From positions 1 through 27,219 of the forward strand of contig DASSLR010000025.1 of NCBI GenBank assembly GCA_035689345.1: 27,219 nucleotides of DNA, read 5' to 3'. This DNA comes from CF-118 sp035689345 (lineage in GTDB: Bacteria; Chloroflexota; Dormibacteria; Dormibacterales; Dormibacteraceae). Each line of letters opens with the position of its first letter. Position 1 is the stretch's first letter. Positions 15,521 through 22,479 of this stretch are shown piece by piece. The position numbers and the translations under genes are program-made. A model generated the notes under the pieces. It was not told the DNA's origin. It worked only from the letters and a program-made list of their open reading frames with translations, and ran no database searches.

Positions 15521-18156
15521 CCGGTGTTCTGAAGGCCGGCGGCCACTCCGTTGACGGTCAGCAGCAGCAGCCGCTCGGCGTCTGAGCTTCTGCGCGCGCG
15601 CAGCTCGCGCAGCGCCCTCAGCTGCAGGTGGGACAGCGCGTCGACGTACGGGTTGCGCAGCTCGATCGCCCACGAAAGAACGCGACGGTCCTCGAGCAGC
15701 CTTCTGTGTCCGGTCACGGCCAGCACCAGCTCGAGGGTGCGGTCGTACTCGTCCAGCACGCGTTGCGCCAGGTCGGCGCGTCCGCCGAGGTCGAGATACC
15801 GCCTCGCGATCTGTCGATCCGTCTTGGCGAGGCTCATCTCCGCGTTGTCGAGCATCACGTTGAAAAGCGGCCACGACGCGTATGCCCGTTTCAGGTCGGC
15901 TAGTCGGGCCGCCGCGAGCCCGCTGCCGAGGCCGTACCAGCCCGCGAGGTTGAGTCGCGTCTGCGACCAGGCGAACACCCACGGGATCGCGCGCAGGTCC
16001 TCGAGCCGCCGGCCGCCACCGCGGCGCGCCGGTCGGGAAGCGATGCGCATGCGTCCAAGCTCCTCGACCGGACTCACCATCGCGAACCACTCCTCGAAGC
16101 CGGGCGCCTCGACGAGCTCGCGATAGGCGGCCCGCGCGGCGACGTCGACGTCGTGGGCCATGGGCCGGAACCGGCGCGCGGCCGAGGCGGCCCGTCGCTG
16201 CACCGCTTGCGTCGAGGCCTCCAGTACCGCGGAGCTCACCTGCTCGATGTGGCGGCGGGCGATCTCGTGATTGCTGTAGCGCGCGAAGATGACCTCGCCC
16301 TGCTCGGTCACCTTGAAGCGCCCCGCGACGGACCCGGGCGCCTGCGCTCGCACGGCGCGGTTGGCAGGACCGCCGCCACGCCCGAGCGCACCGCCGCGGC
16401 CGTGAAAGATGGTCAGCGTGACCTTCCGCCTGGCGGCCCACCGCGCAAGCTCGGCCTGGGCCTCGTAGAGCGCTAGCGTCGCCGAGGTCGGGCCCACCTC
16501 CTTGGCGGAGTCCGAATAGCCGAGCATGACCTCGAAGCGCCGGCCGCTCGCGGCGAGACGCTTCTTCACGTGATTGAGCTCGAGGATGTCGTCCAGCACC
16601 GAGGTGATCCGCCTCAGGTCGGCCGCGGTCTCGAAAAGCGGTACCACGTCGAGCACGGGCGGTGCGCCCCCTGTGGCCACCTCGGCGAGGTCGTACACGG
16701 CGGCGACGTCGGAGGCGCCGCGCGTGAAGCTGACGATGAAGCGACGGCACGCATCGGGGCCGAACCGCCGCTGGATGGCGGCGATGGCCTGGAACGTGTC
16801 GACCACCTCGCGCGTGAGTGTCAGCTGCGAGCTGTGCTGGCGCACCTCGAGCTCGGCCAGGTGCAGCCCGAACGTCTGCGCCTGCCAGATCAGGTGCTGC
16901 ACCTCGCCATAAGCGAGTCGCGCGGCACCGGCGCTTGCGAGCGACGCCTGGAGCGCGGTCAGGTCGGAGATGAGATCGGTGGCGCAGGTATAGCGCGCGC
17001 CGACGGCAAGCCGCGTTTCGCGGATCCGGTCGGCGACCTGAAGCAGGAACTGGCGGTGCAGCTCCGATGGGGACCGCTTCTCCAGGTCGGCCATTCGTCT
17101 CGGATCGGCCGCGCGTGCCCTCTCGAGCCGCCGTCGCAGATCTTTGCTCGCGGGCGTCGTCGCCGCGTCGGCGGTGAGAGCGCGGCCGATGCGCGTGGCC
17201 GCGTTCTCGATCGCGATGAGGGCGTGCTCGGCCTGGATCTCCATCGCCTCCGCGGTGACGGCCGCGGTCACCGTCGGATTGCCGTCGCGGTCACCGCCGA
17301 CCCAGCTGCCAAAGCGCAGAAACGCCGGCGCGAGCGGCGGGCGGCGGCCCGCGGTCTTCGGCTCCAGGGCCGCGTCGAGCCCGCGATAGATCTCGGGCAC
17401 CATGCGGAACAGGGTCTCGTCGAAGACCGACATCACGGCTCGCACCTCGTCGAGTGGCTGCAGCTGCGTGGTCCGCAGTTGGCCGGTGCGCCACAGGACG
17501 TCGACCTCTTCCAGCAGCCGGCGCATGACCTCGGCTCGCGTGTGGGTCGCCTGGCCCGCGTCCTCGAGCGACGCGAGCTGATCGCCCACGCGACGAATCG
17601 CGGTGACCACAGCACGCCGGCGCGCCTCGGTGGGGTGGGCGGTGAAGACCGGATGCACCTCGAGGTCGCGAAGGAGAGCGAGAAAGCGCCGAGAACCAAG
17701 CTGCTTCTTCAGGCGTTGCACGGTGCCGGCGAGCGAATCGGGAAGGGCGGATGACTCGCGTTCGCGCTCCCGCAACACGCGCGTGCGGTGATGCTCCTCG
17801 GCGAGGTTCGCCAGGTGGAAGTAGCAGGTGAACGCGCGCGCCACCTGCTCCGCGCGCTCGATCGACCACGAGGCGACGAGTCGCTCGGCGGCCCGTTCAT
17901 CCGCTGATGAATGCCGCGCGGAGATGACGAGGCGCCGCAGCTTCTCGACGTCCGCGAGAAGAGCCTTGCCTCCCTGTTCGGCGATCACCTGGCCGAGCAG
18001 GCCACCGAGCAGGCGGACGTCCCGCCGCAGCTGCTCGGGTATCGCCTGCCGCGCGGCCGCTCGCGCGCCTGTCAGCGCGCCGCGAATTCGAGTGAGTCCA
18101 GAAGCGCCTCCAGCGAGGCCTCGATGATGTTGCTGGAGCACCCGACCGTCGCCCAT
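15517..18156 (-). CDS. ppc: Phosphoenolpyruvate carboxylase
   Basis: The enzyme carboxylates PEP to oxaloacetate, refilling the TCA cycle and feeding aspartate-family amino acids. The 879-residue protein shows the catalytic VFTAHPTEA (His174), FGSWVGGDRDGNP, GYSDSAKEVG (Lys552), FHGRGGALGRGGGP, NPYVDALSHLQ and the invariant C-terminal QNTG. The ATG at 18156 has an AAGGGG site but lies 85 bases inside cimA. Family homology appears to begin only around residue 42 (LRRDVRLLGGLLG). A CTG at 18075 that overlaps the cimA stop (CTGA) would remove the 27 least family-like residues but lacks an SD. I keep 18156 with moderate certainty. It is cotranscribed with cimA. Confidence 0.95.
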   Translation of the reverse strand: MGDGRVLQQHHRGLAGGASGLTRIRGALTGARAAARQAIPEQLRRDVRLLGGLLGQVIAEQGGKALLADVEKLRRLVISARHSSADERAAERLVASWSIERAEQVARAFTCYFHLANLAEEHHRTRVLRERERESSALPDSLAGTVQRLKKQLGSRRFLALLRDLEVHPVFTAHPTEARRRAVVTAIRRVGDQLASLEDAGQATHTRAEVMRRLLEEVDVLWRTGQLRTTQLQPLDEVRAVMSVFDETLFRMVPEIYRGLDAALEPKTAGRRPPLAPAFLRFGSWVGGDRDGNPTVTAAVTAEAMEIQAEHALIAIENAATRIGRALTADAATTPASKDLRRRLERARAADPRRMADLEKRSPSELHRQFLLQVADRIRETRLAVGARYTCATDLISDLTALQASLASAGAARLAYGEVQHLIWQAQTFGLHLAELEVRQHSSQLTLTREVVDTFQAIAAIQRRFGPDACRRFIVSFTRGASDVAAVYDLAEVATGGAPPVLDVVPLFETAADLRRITSVLDDILELNHVKKRLAASGRRFEVMLGYSDSAKEVGPTSATLALYEAQAELARWAARRKVTLTIFHGRGGALGRGGGPANRAVRAQAPGSVAGRFKVTEQGEVIFARYSNHEIARRHIEQVSSAVLEASTQAVQRRAASAARRFRPMAHDVDVAARAAYRELVEAPGFEEWFAMVSPVEELGRMRIASRPARRGGGRRLEDLRAIPWVFAWSQTRLNLAGWYGLGSGLAAARLADLKRAYASWPLFNVMLDNAEMSLAKTDRQIARRYLDLGGRADLAQRVLDEYDRTLELVLAVTGHRRLLEDRRVLSWAIELRNPYVDALSHLQLRALRELRARRSSDAERLLLLTVNGVAAGLQNTG

Positions 18157-19667
18157 CGCTTCGACCCCTTGCCCGACTCGACCAGCACGCGGGTCGTCGC
18201 GCCCGTGCCCGCGGCCCCGTCCAGGATGCGCACCTTGTAGTCAAGCAGGCGCACGCCTTTGAGCGCGGGAAAGCGCGGGATGAGCGCCTTGCGCAGGGCC
18301 GCATCGAGCGCATTCACAGGGCCGTTGCCCGACGCGGCCGTGTGGTAGACGTCGGCACCCACCTCCACCTTCACCGTCGCCTCCGCCTGGACCGCGGTGC
18401 CGTGCCTGCGCACCAGGGTGGTGAAGTCGACGACGCGCCAGGGCGGCTGGTACTCGGGGTGCAGTCGGCGGAGCAGCAGCTCGAACGAAGCATCCGCTGC
18501 CTCATACGAGTAGCCGCGATGCTCGAGCTCCTTGAGGTGCTGGACGATACGGCGCGTCTCGGGATCCTCGCGGTCGATCTCCAGCCCGAACTCCCGCGCC
18601 TTGGACAGCACGCTGCCACGCCCCGACAGCTCCGAGACCAGCACGCGCTGCTGGTTACCCACGAGCGCGGGGTCGATGTGCTGGTACGCGTCCGCGTCCT
18701 TCAGGACCGCGGCCACGTGCTGGCCGCCCTTGTGAGCGAACGCACCCTGGCCGACGAAGGGCTGCTGCGCGGGCAGCGCGAGGTTGGCGATCTCGGCCAC
18801 GGTGCGTGACAGGTCGCTGAACCTGGCCACCGCGCCTGCGGGCATGGCATCCAGTCCGAGCTTCAGCACGACGTTCGCCACCACGGAGATGAGGTTGGCG
18901 TTGCCGCACCGCTCGCCGTAGCCGTTGATCGTGCCCTGCACCATGTCCGCGCCGGCGGCGATGCCCTCGATCGAGTTGGCGACCGCGAGCTCGCAGTCGT
19001 TGTGCGTGTGGATCCCGATGCCGGTGCCCTTGCCGACTTCGCGCAATCTCTCGACGACCGCCTCCACGCCCTCGCGCACTTTCGCCGGCAGGCTGCCGCC
19101 GTTGGTGTCGCACAGCACGACCCACGCCGCGCCTGCTCGGGCCGCCGTGGCGCACACCTCGAGAGCGTATTCCCGGTCCCGCGTGAAGCCGTCGAAGAAG
19201 TGCTCGGCGTCGAAGATGACCTCGTGGCCGGCCGCGACGCCGAACGCGACCGACTCGCGGATCATCGCCAGGTTCTCGTCGAGCGTCGTCTGCAGGACCT
19301 TCGCCACCTGCCAGGGGTCGCTCTTGCCGACCAGCGTCCAGGTGGGCGCGCCGCTGCGCTCCAGGGCGGCCAGGTTGGCGTCACCTTCGCACGTGCCCCC
19401 GGCGCGCCGCGTGGCGCCGAAGGCGGCCAGCCGCGACCGCTTCAACGGAGCCTCCGCGAGGGTTGCGAAGAATTCCTCGTCCTTGGGGTTCGAGCCGGGG
19501 AATCCGCCCTCGACGTAGTCCACGCCGACGCGATCGAGGGCGCGGGCGATCAGCAGCTTGTCCGCGACCGAGAAGGTGACAAACGAGCCCTGGGCGCCGT
19601 CGCGAAGCGTCGTGTCGTACACGACGACACGGCGTTTCTTCCCGTTCTTCGATGGTCGGACGGCCAT
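18072..19667 (-). CDS. cimA: (R)-citramalate synthase
   Basis: This 531-residue enzyme condenses pyruvate with acetyl-CoA to citramalate, the entry to threonine-independent isoleucine synthesis. It starts with the DRE-TIM catalytic motif YDTTLRDGAQG (Arg22-Asp23) and has the metal site HTHNDCE (His220, His222) and GYGERCGNANL. The C-terminal LeuA regulatory dimer domain (from about residue 400) contains VDVYHTA-like and GNGPVNALDAALR sequences. The AQGSFVTFS variant after the DRE motif separates it from classical 2-isopropylmalate synthase. The attenuator upstream, with Ile codons, independently supports the isoleucine role. The SD (GGGAGG) is part of the terminator stem, and the T7 run touches the ATG. 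Confidence 0.94.
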   Translation of the reverse strand: MAVRPSKNGKKRRVVVYDTTLRDGAQGSFVTFSVADKLLIARALDRVGVDYVEGGFPGSNPKDEEFFATLAEAPLKRSRLAAFGATRRAGGTCEGDANLAALERSGAPTWTLVGKSDPWQVAKVLQTTLDENLAMIRESVAFGVAAGHEVIFDAEHFFDGFTRDREYALEVCATAARAGAAWVVLCDTNGGSLPAKVREGVEAVVERLREVGKGTGIGIHTHNDCELAVANSIEGIAAGADMVQGTINGYGERCGNANLISVVANVVLKLGLDAMPAGAVARFSDLSRTVAEIANLALPAQQPFVGQGAFAHKGGQHVAAVLKDADAYQHIDPALVGNQQRVLVSELSGRGSVLSKAREFGLEIDREDPETRRIVQHLKELEHRGYSYEAADASFELLLRRLHPEYQPPWRVVDFTTLVRRHGTAVQAEATVKVEVGADVYHTAASGNGPVNALDAALRKALIPRFPALKGVRLLDYKVRILDGAAGTGATTRVLVESGKGSKRWATVGCSSNIIEASLEALLDSLEFAAR

Positions 19668-19701
19668 AAAAAAACCTCCCAGCCTCTTGGTGGCTGGGAG
19701 G
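19668..19701 (-). terminator. Intrinsic terminator of the cimA attenuator
   Basis: On the minus strand CCTCCCAGCC (19701-19692), a 7-base loop and GGCTGGGAGG (19684-19675) form a perfect 10-bp stem followed by seven T (19674-19668). The last T is directly followed by the cimA ATG. The 3' arm carries the only SD of cimA, so the hairpin would block both elongation and initiation. Confidence 0.88.
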
Positions 19702-19743
19702 TCCCGCGACTCAGCGGCTGCGCGCTACGTCGGGGGACCTCCC
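19696..19743 (-). promoter_or_regulatory. Antiterminator pairing of the cimA attenuator
   Basis: Minus-strand GGGAGGTCCC (19743-19734) is perfectly complementary over 10 bases to GGGACCTCCC (19705-19696). The second segment overlaps six bases of the terminator's 5' arm, so the two structures exclude each other. The first segment lies inside codons 14-17 of the leader peptide, just after its Ile codons, which is the arrangement of ribosome-mediated attenuators. Confidence 0.78.
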
Positions 19744-19823
19744 CTCGTAATCTCGATGGCGATCGACTGCCGGCGGAAACCCATGTGGCGCCGAAGCTTA
19801 TCGCTTTCCAGCGCCGGAGTCAT
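19725..19823 (-). CDS. Leader peptide of the cimA isoleucine attenuator
   Basis: A 32-codon frame starts at the ATG at 19823 (MTPALESDKLRRH) and continues MGFRRQSIAIEITRGGPPT to a TAG at 19727-19725. A shorter version would begin at the ATG at 19784. Codons for Ile occur three times within five positions (ATC GCC ATC GAG ATT), just ahead of the antiterminator strand. A ribosome waiting there for charged Ile-tRNA would leave that strand free; a ribosome reaching the stop would cover it and allow the terminator. A GGA lies near the upstream ATG; the SD is otherwise weak. The peptide itself probably has no other role. Confidence 0.72.
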   Translation of the reverse strand: MTPALESDKLRRHMGFRRQSIAIEITRGGPPT

Positions 19824-19894
19824 GGTTCCGGGGGCCAAATCGCCGGGGCGCGCCTTGGTGACAGGCCAACATGGACTCCCGGCAAAGAAACCTG

Positions 19895-19923
19895 TTGACA
19901 AACTTTCCTGGCCGTACTACGTT
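19895..19923 (+). promoter_or_regulatory. Promoter of the glpF-dhaK-dhaL-EI operon
   Basis: A perfect -35 TTGACA (19895-19900) is followed after 17 bases by TACGTT (19918-19923), a weak -10. The palindrome array at 19922-19949 begins within this -10, as expected for a repressed promoter. The gap 19824-19894 on the cimA side shows no convincing promoter by eye. Confidence 0.6.
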
Positions 19924-19949
19924 GTCGAAATACGTTCGACAATGTCGAA
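19922..19949. promoter_or_regulatory. Operator-like inverted repeat array before glpF
   Basis: TTGTCGAA (19922-19929) and TTCGACAA (19935-19942) form a perfect 8-bp inverted repeat with a 5-base spacer. The right half also pairs with TGTCGAA (19943-19949) as TTCGACA-A-TGTCGAA. The array starts in the -10 and covers the probable transcription start. The half-site TGTCGA recurs in the dhaM/IclR intergenic palindrome. Confidence 0.7.
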
Positions 19950-19980
19950 TTAAAGTCAGATAACAGGGGGTTCGGAAGCG

Positions 19981-20763
19981 ATGTACTCGATGCCACAGCG
20001 GGTGCTGGCGGAAGTGTTCGGTACGGCGGCCCTGGTCCTGGTCGGTCCCGGCTCGGTGATCGCCACCCTTACCCTGGCCGGCAAGGCCGTGCCCGCGGTC
20101 ACAGAAGCTGACCTGCTGGGGATCAGCTTCGCGTTCGGTTTCATCATCACGGCGCTGGTCTATGCGATCGGCAAGGTCTCGGGGTGCCACATCAACCCAG
20201 CGGTCACCTTCGCGCTCGCGGTCACCAAGAGGTTCCCATGGAAGGAGCTGCCTGCCTACTGGGCGGCGCAGTACGTCGGAGCGGTCATCGGCGCGTTTGG
20301 CATCTGGGCCGTGTTCGGCGCCAATGCCGTCACGTTCGGTATGGGGCAGACCCACTTCGCGGCGGATGCGTCCAGCAACTACTACGTCCAGGCGGCCATA
20401 GCCGAAGCGCTCGGCACCGGTCTGCTGCTGTTCGCCATCCTCGGCATCGTCGACTCGCGCTCGCCGCAGCAGCTCGCGGGCATCGTCATCGGCGGAGCGG
20501 TGGTGGGAATCATCCTGATCTTCGGTCCGGTCACGGGTGCGTCGTTGAACCCCGCCCGCGCCTTCGGCCCCGAGCTCGTCCAGGCCATCGCCGGCGGCGC
20601 CACCTTCTGGACCCAGTACCTCCCCGTCTACTTCGTGCCCGGCCTGGTCGGTGCGGCGGGGGCGGCCGTTCTCTACGACTTCCTCGCCAACCCTCGCGTG
20701 GTCGAGAAGCCGATCCGCGAGGCCGTCACGCGCGACGAGCCGGTTCACGCTGCCGCCAGCTGA
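19981..20763 (+). CDS. MIP-family channel, aquaglyceroporin / glycerol facilitator type
   Basis: This 260-residue membrane channel has six transmembrane helices and both half-helix signatures: HINPAV (Asn72-Pro73-Ala74) and SLNPARAFGPEL (Asn190-Pro191-Ala192, selectivity Arg193). By hand alignment, the helix-5 filter position that is His in water-only aquaporins is hydrophobic here (near Ile178). This favours passage of small polyols or dihydroxyacetone, but it is a by-eye reading. It is first in an operon with DhaK, DhaL and enzyme I, so it probably admits glycerol or dihydroxyacetone for phosphorylation. An AGGGGG lies ten bases before the ATG. Confidence 0.9.
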   Translation: MYSMPQRVLAEVFGTAALVLVGPGSVIATLTLAGKAVPAVTEADLLGISFAFGFIITALVYAIGKVSGCHINPAVTFALAVTKRFPWKELPAYWAAQYVGAVIGAFGIWAVFGANAVTFGMGQTHFAADASSNYYVQAAIAEALGTGLLLFAILGIVDSRSPQQLAGIVIGGAVVGIILIFGPVTGASLNPARAFGPELVQAIAGGATFWTQYLPVYFVPGLVGAAGAAVLYDFLANPRVVEKPIREAVTRDEPVHAAAS

Positions 20764-20796
20764 CCCTAGAGAACAGATCAAGGAGAGCAGACCAAA

Positions 20797-21819
20797 ATGG
20801 CAGTCGAAACCAACCTGATGCGCAAGTTCCTCAACGAGCCGGCGCTGGTCGTCAAGCAGTCGCTGGCCGGGCTGGCCGCGGCTCACCCGGACCTCCTGCG
20901 CTATGACGCCGCTGCGCAGATCGTCGTGCGCAAGGACGCGCCGAAAAAGGGCAAGGTGGCGCTCATCTCCGGCGGCGGCTCCGGACACGAGCCGCTCCAC
21001 GGCGGCTTCGTCGGCACAGGCATGCTCGACGCGGCCTGCCCGGGCGAAGTCTTCACCTCACCTGTGCCCGCCCAGATGCTCGCCGCGACGAAGGCGGTCG
21101 ACGGCGGGGCCGGCGTCGTGCACATCGTCAAGAACTACACGGGCGACGTGCTCAACTTCAAGCTGGCCGCCGAGGACGCGGCCGACGAAGGCGTCAAGGT
21201 GACGTCGGTCGTGATCGACGACGACGTCGCGGTGCAGGATTCGCTCTACACGGCGGGGCGACGGGGCGTCGGCGCCACCGTGCTCGCAGAAAAGATCGCG
21301 GGCGCGGCGGCGGAAAGCGGTGCCGGCCTGGCGCAGGTGACCGACACCGTCAAGCGTGTCAACGAACGCGCGCGGTCGTTCGGCGTGGCGCTGTCCTCTT
21401 GCGTTCCGCCTGCCTCGGGCAAGCCGATCTTCGACCTGCCGGAAGGTGAGATCGAGCTGGGCATCGGCATCCACGGCGAACCAGGGCGCAAGCGCGCCAC
21501 CCTTCAGTCCGCTTCTGACGTGGTCGACGTGATGGTCGACGCGGTGATCTCCGACCTCAAGCCACGCAGCGGCTCGAACCTGCTCGTTTTCGTCAACGGC
21601 ATGGGCGGCACGCCGCTCATCGAGCTCTACCTTCTATATGGAGAGGTCGACGCGAAGCTGCGCAAGGCCGGACTCAAGCCGGTGCGCAACCTGGTCGGCA
21701 GCTACATCACGTCGCTCGAGATGGCCGGCGCCTCGCTGACCGTGCTCGAGCTGGACGACGAACTCACCAGGCTGTGGGATGCTCCGGTGCACACGCCGGC
21801 CCTGCGCTGGGGGGTCTAG
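20797..21819 (+). CDS. dhaK: PTS-dependent dihydroxyacetone kinase, substrate-binding subunit DhaK
   Basis: DhaK binds dihydroxyacetone covalently through a His hemiaminal while DhaL donates phosphate. The 340-residue protein has GGGSGHEPLHGGF (59-71, with the active His64), NYTGD (113-117, catalytic Asp117) and GIGIHGEPG, where His226 is the covalent substrate-binding residue. It stops after the K domain, so it is the PEP-dependent two-subunit form and not the fused ATP-dependent enzyme. The AAGGAG site upstream supports the ATG at 20797. It follows the channel gene by 33 bases. Confidence 0.96.
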   Translation: MAVETNLMRKFLNEPALVVKQSLAGLAAAHPDLLRYDAAAQIVVRKDAPKKGKVALISGGGSGHEPLHGGFVGTGMLDAACPGEVFTSPVPAQMLAATKAVDGGAGVVHIVKNYTGDVLNFKLAAEDAADEGVKVTSVVIDDDVAVQDSLYTAGRRGVGATVLAEKIAGAAAESGAGLAQVTDTVKRVNERARSFGVALSSCVPPASGKPIFDLPEGEIELGIGIHGEPGRKRATLQSASDVVDVMVDAVISDLKPRSGSNLLVFVNGMGGTPLIELYLLYGEVDAKLRKAGLKPVRNLVGSYITSLEMAGASLTVLELDDELTRLWDAPVHTPALRWGV

Positions 21820-21846
21820 GACATTACCTTGATCACGGAAAGGGTC

Positions 21847-22479
21847 ATGGACGCGGCGACGATCACCACCTGGATGACCGAGATCGAGTCGTCGGTGCGC
21901 GCCGAGAAGGATCACCTGGTCCAGCTCGACGCCGCCATCGGCGACGGCGACCATGGGACGAACATGGCCAGGGGCTTCGAAGCCGTCGTCCAGGCCCTCG
22001 CGGCGGACACCGGCTCGCCGCCGGGCAGGCTGCTGGTCGTCGCCGGCCGCACGCTGGTCTCGACAGTTGGTGGGGCGAGCGGGCCACTCTGGGGCTCGGC
22101 CCTGCGTGCCGGCGGGAGGGTGCTGGGCGACCATGCCACGTTCGACGGCGATCAGCTGGCCGACGTCCTGGCGGCGGCGCTGGCGTCCGTCAAAGATCTC
22201 GGGACCGCATCGCTCGGTGACAAGACGATGGTCGACGCCCTCGAGCCGGCGGTCGAAGCCCTGCGTGCGCGGCTGGCGGCCGGCGATCCGGTGGATGCTG
22301 CGATCGAGGCGGCCGGAACGGCCGCCGAGGCAGGGATGCGCGCCACCATTCCGCTCCAGGCGCGCAAGGGCCGCGCCTCCTACCTGGGTGAGCGATCGAT
22401 CGGCCACCAGGACCCAGGTGCGACCTCGACCGCCCTGATCGTCAGGGCTCTGCAGCGGGCGGTCGCGAACCGGGGCTGA
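21847..22479 (+). CDS. dhaL: Dihydroxyacetone kinase ADP-binding subunit DhaL
   Basis: DhaL holds a permanently bound ADP that is rephosphorylated by DhaM and then phosphorylates DhaK-bound dihydroxyacetone. The protein of 210 residues has the Mg-ADP signature DAAIGDGDHGTNMARGF near its N-terminus and the nucleotide-capping GGASGPLWG. The C-terminal ASYLGERSIGHQDPGATST motif is also typical. I chose the ATG at 21847 (GGAAAGG upstream, usual N-terminal length). A TTG at 21829, with AGGA upstream, would add six residues. Its stop overlaps the enzyme I start (TGATG). Confidence 0.95.
   Translation: MDAATITTWMTEIESSVRAEKDHLVQLDAAIGDGDHGTNMARGFEAVVQALAADTGSPPGRLLVVAGRTLVSTVGGASGPLWGSALRAGGRVLGDHATFDGDQLADVLAAALASVKDLGTASLGDKTMVDALEPAVEALRARLAAGDPVDAAIEAAGTAAEAGMRATIPLQARKGRASYLGERSIGHQDPGATSTALIVRALQRAVANRG

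Noticed and set aside
15029..16750. 573-codon minus-strand open frame across the HD-GYP and ppc genes
   Set aside because: It spans two real genes in other frames and reads as Arg/Gly-rich filler.
19668..19823. T-box riboswitch before cimA
   Set aside because: No T-box sequence (the TGGNACCGCG-type element) or stem I-like structure is visible. The Ile-codon leader frame and simple alternative pairing explain the terminator better.
19935..19949. LexA/SOS box in the glpF promoter
   Set aside because: TTCGACAATGTCGAA resembles some SOS boxes (TCGAAC-4-GTTCGA) in composition but not in spacing or half-site order. The neighbouring gene is not a DNA-repair gene.
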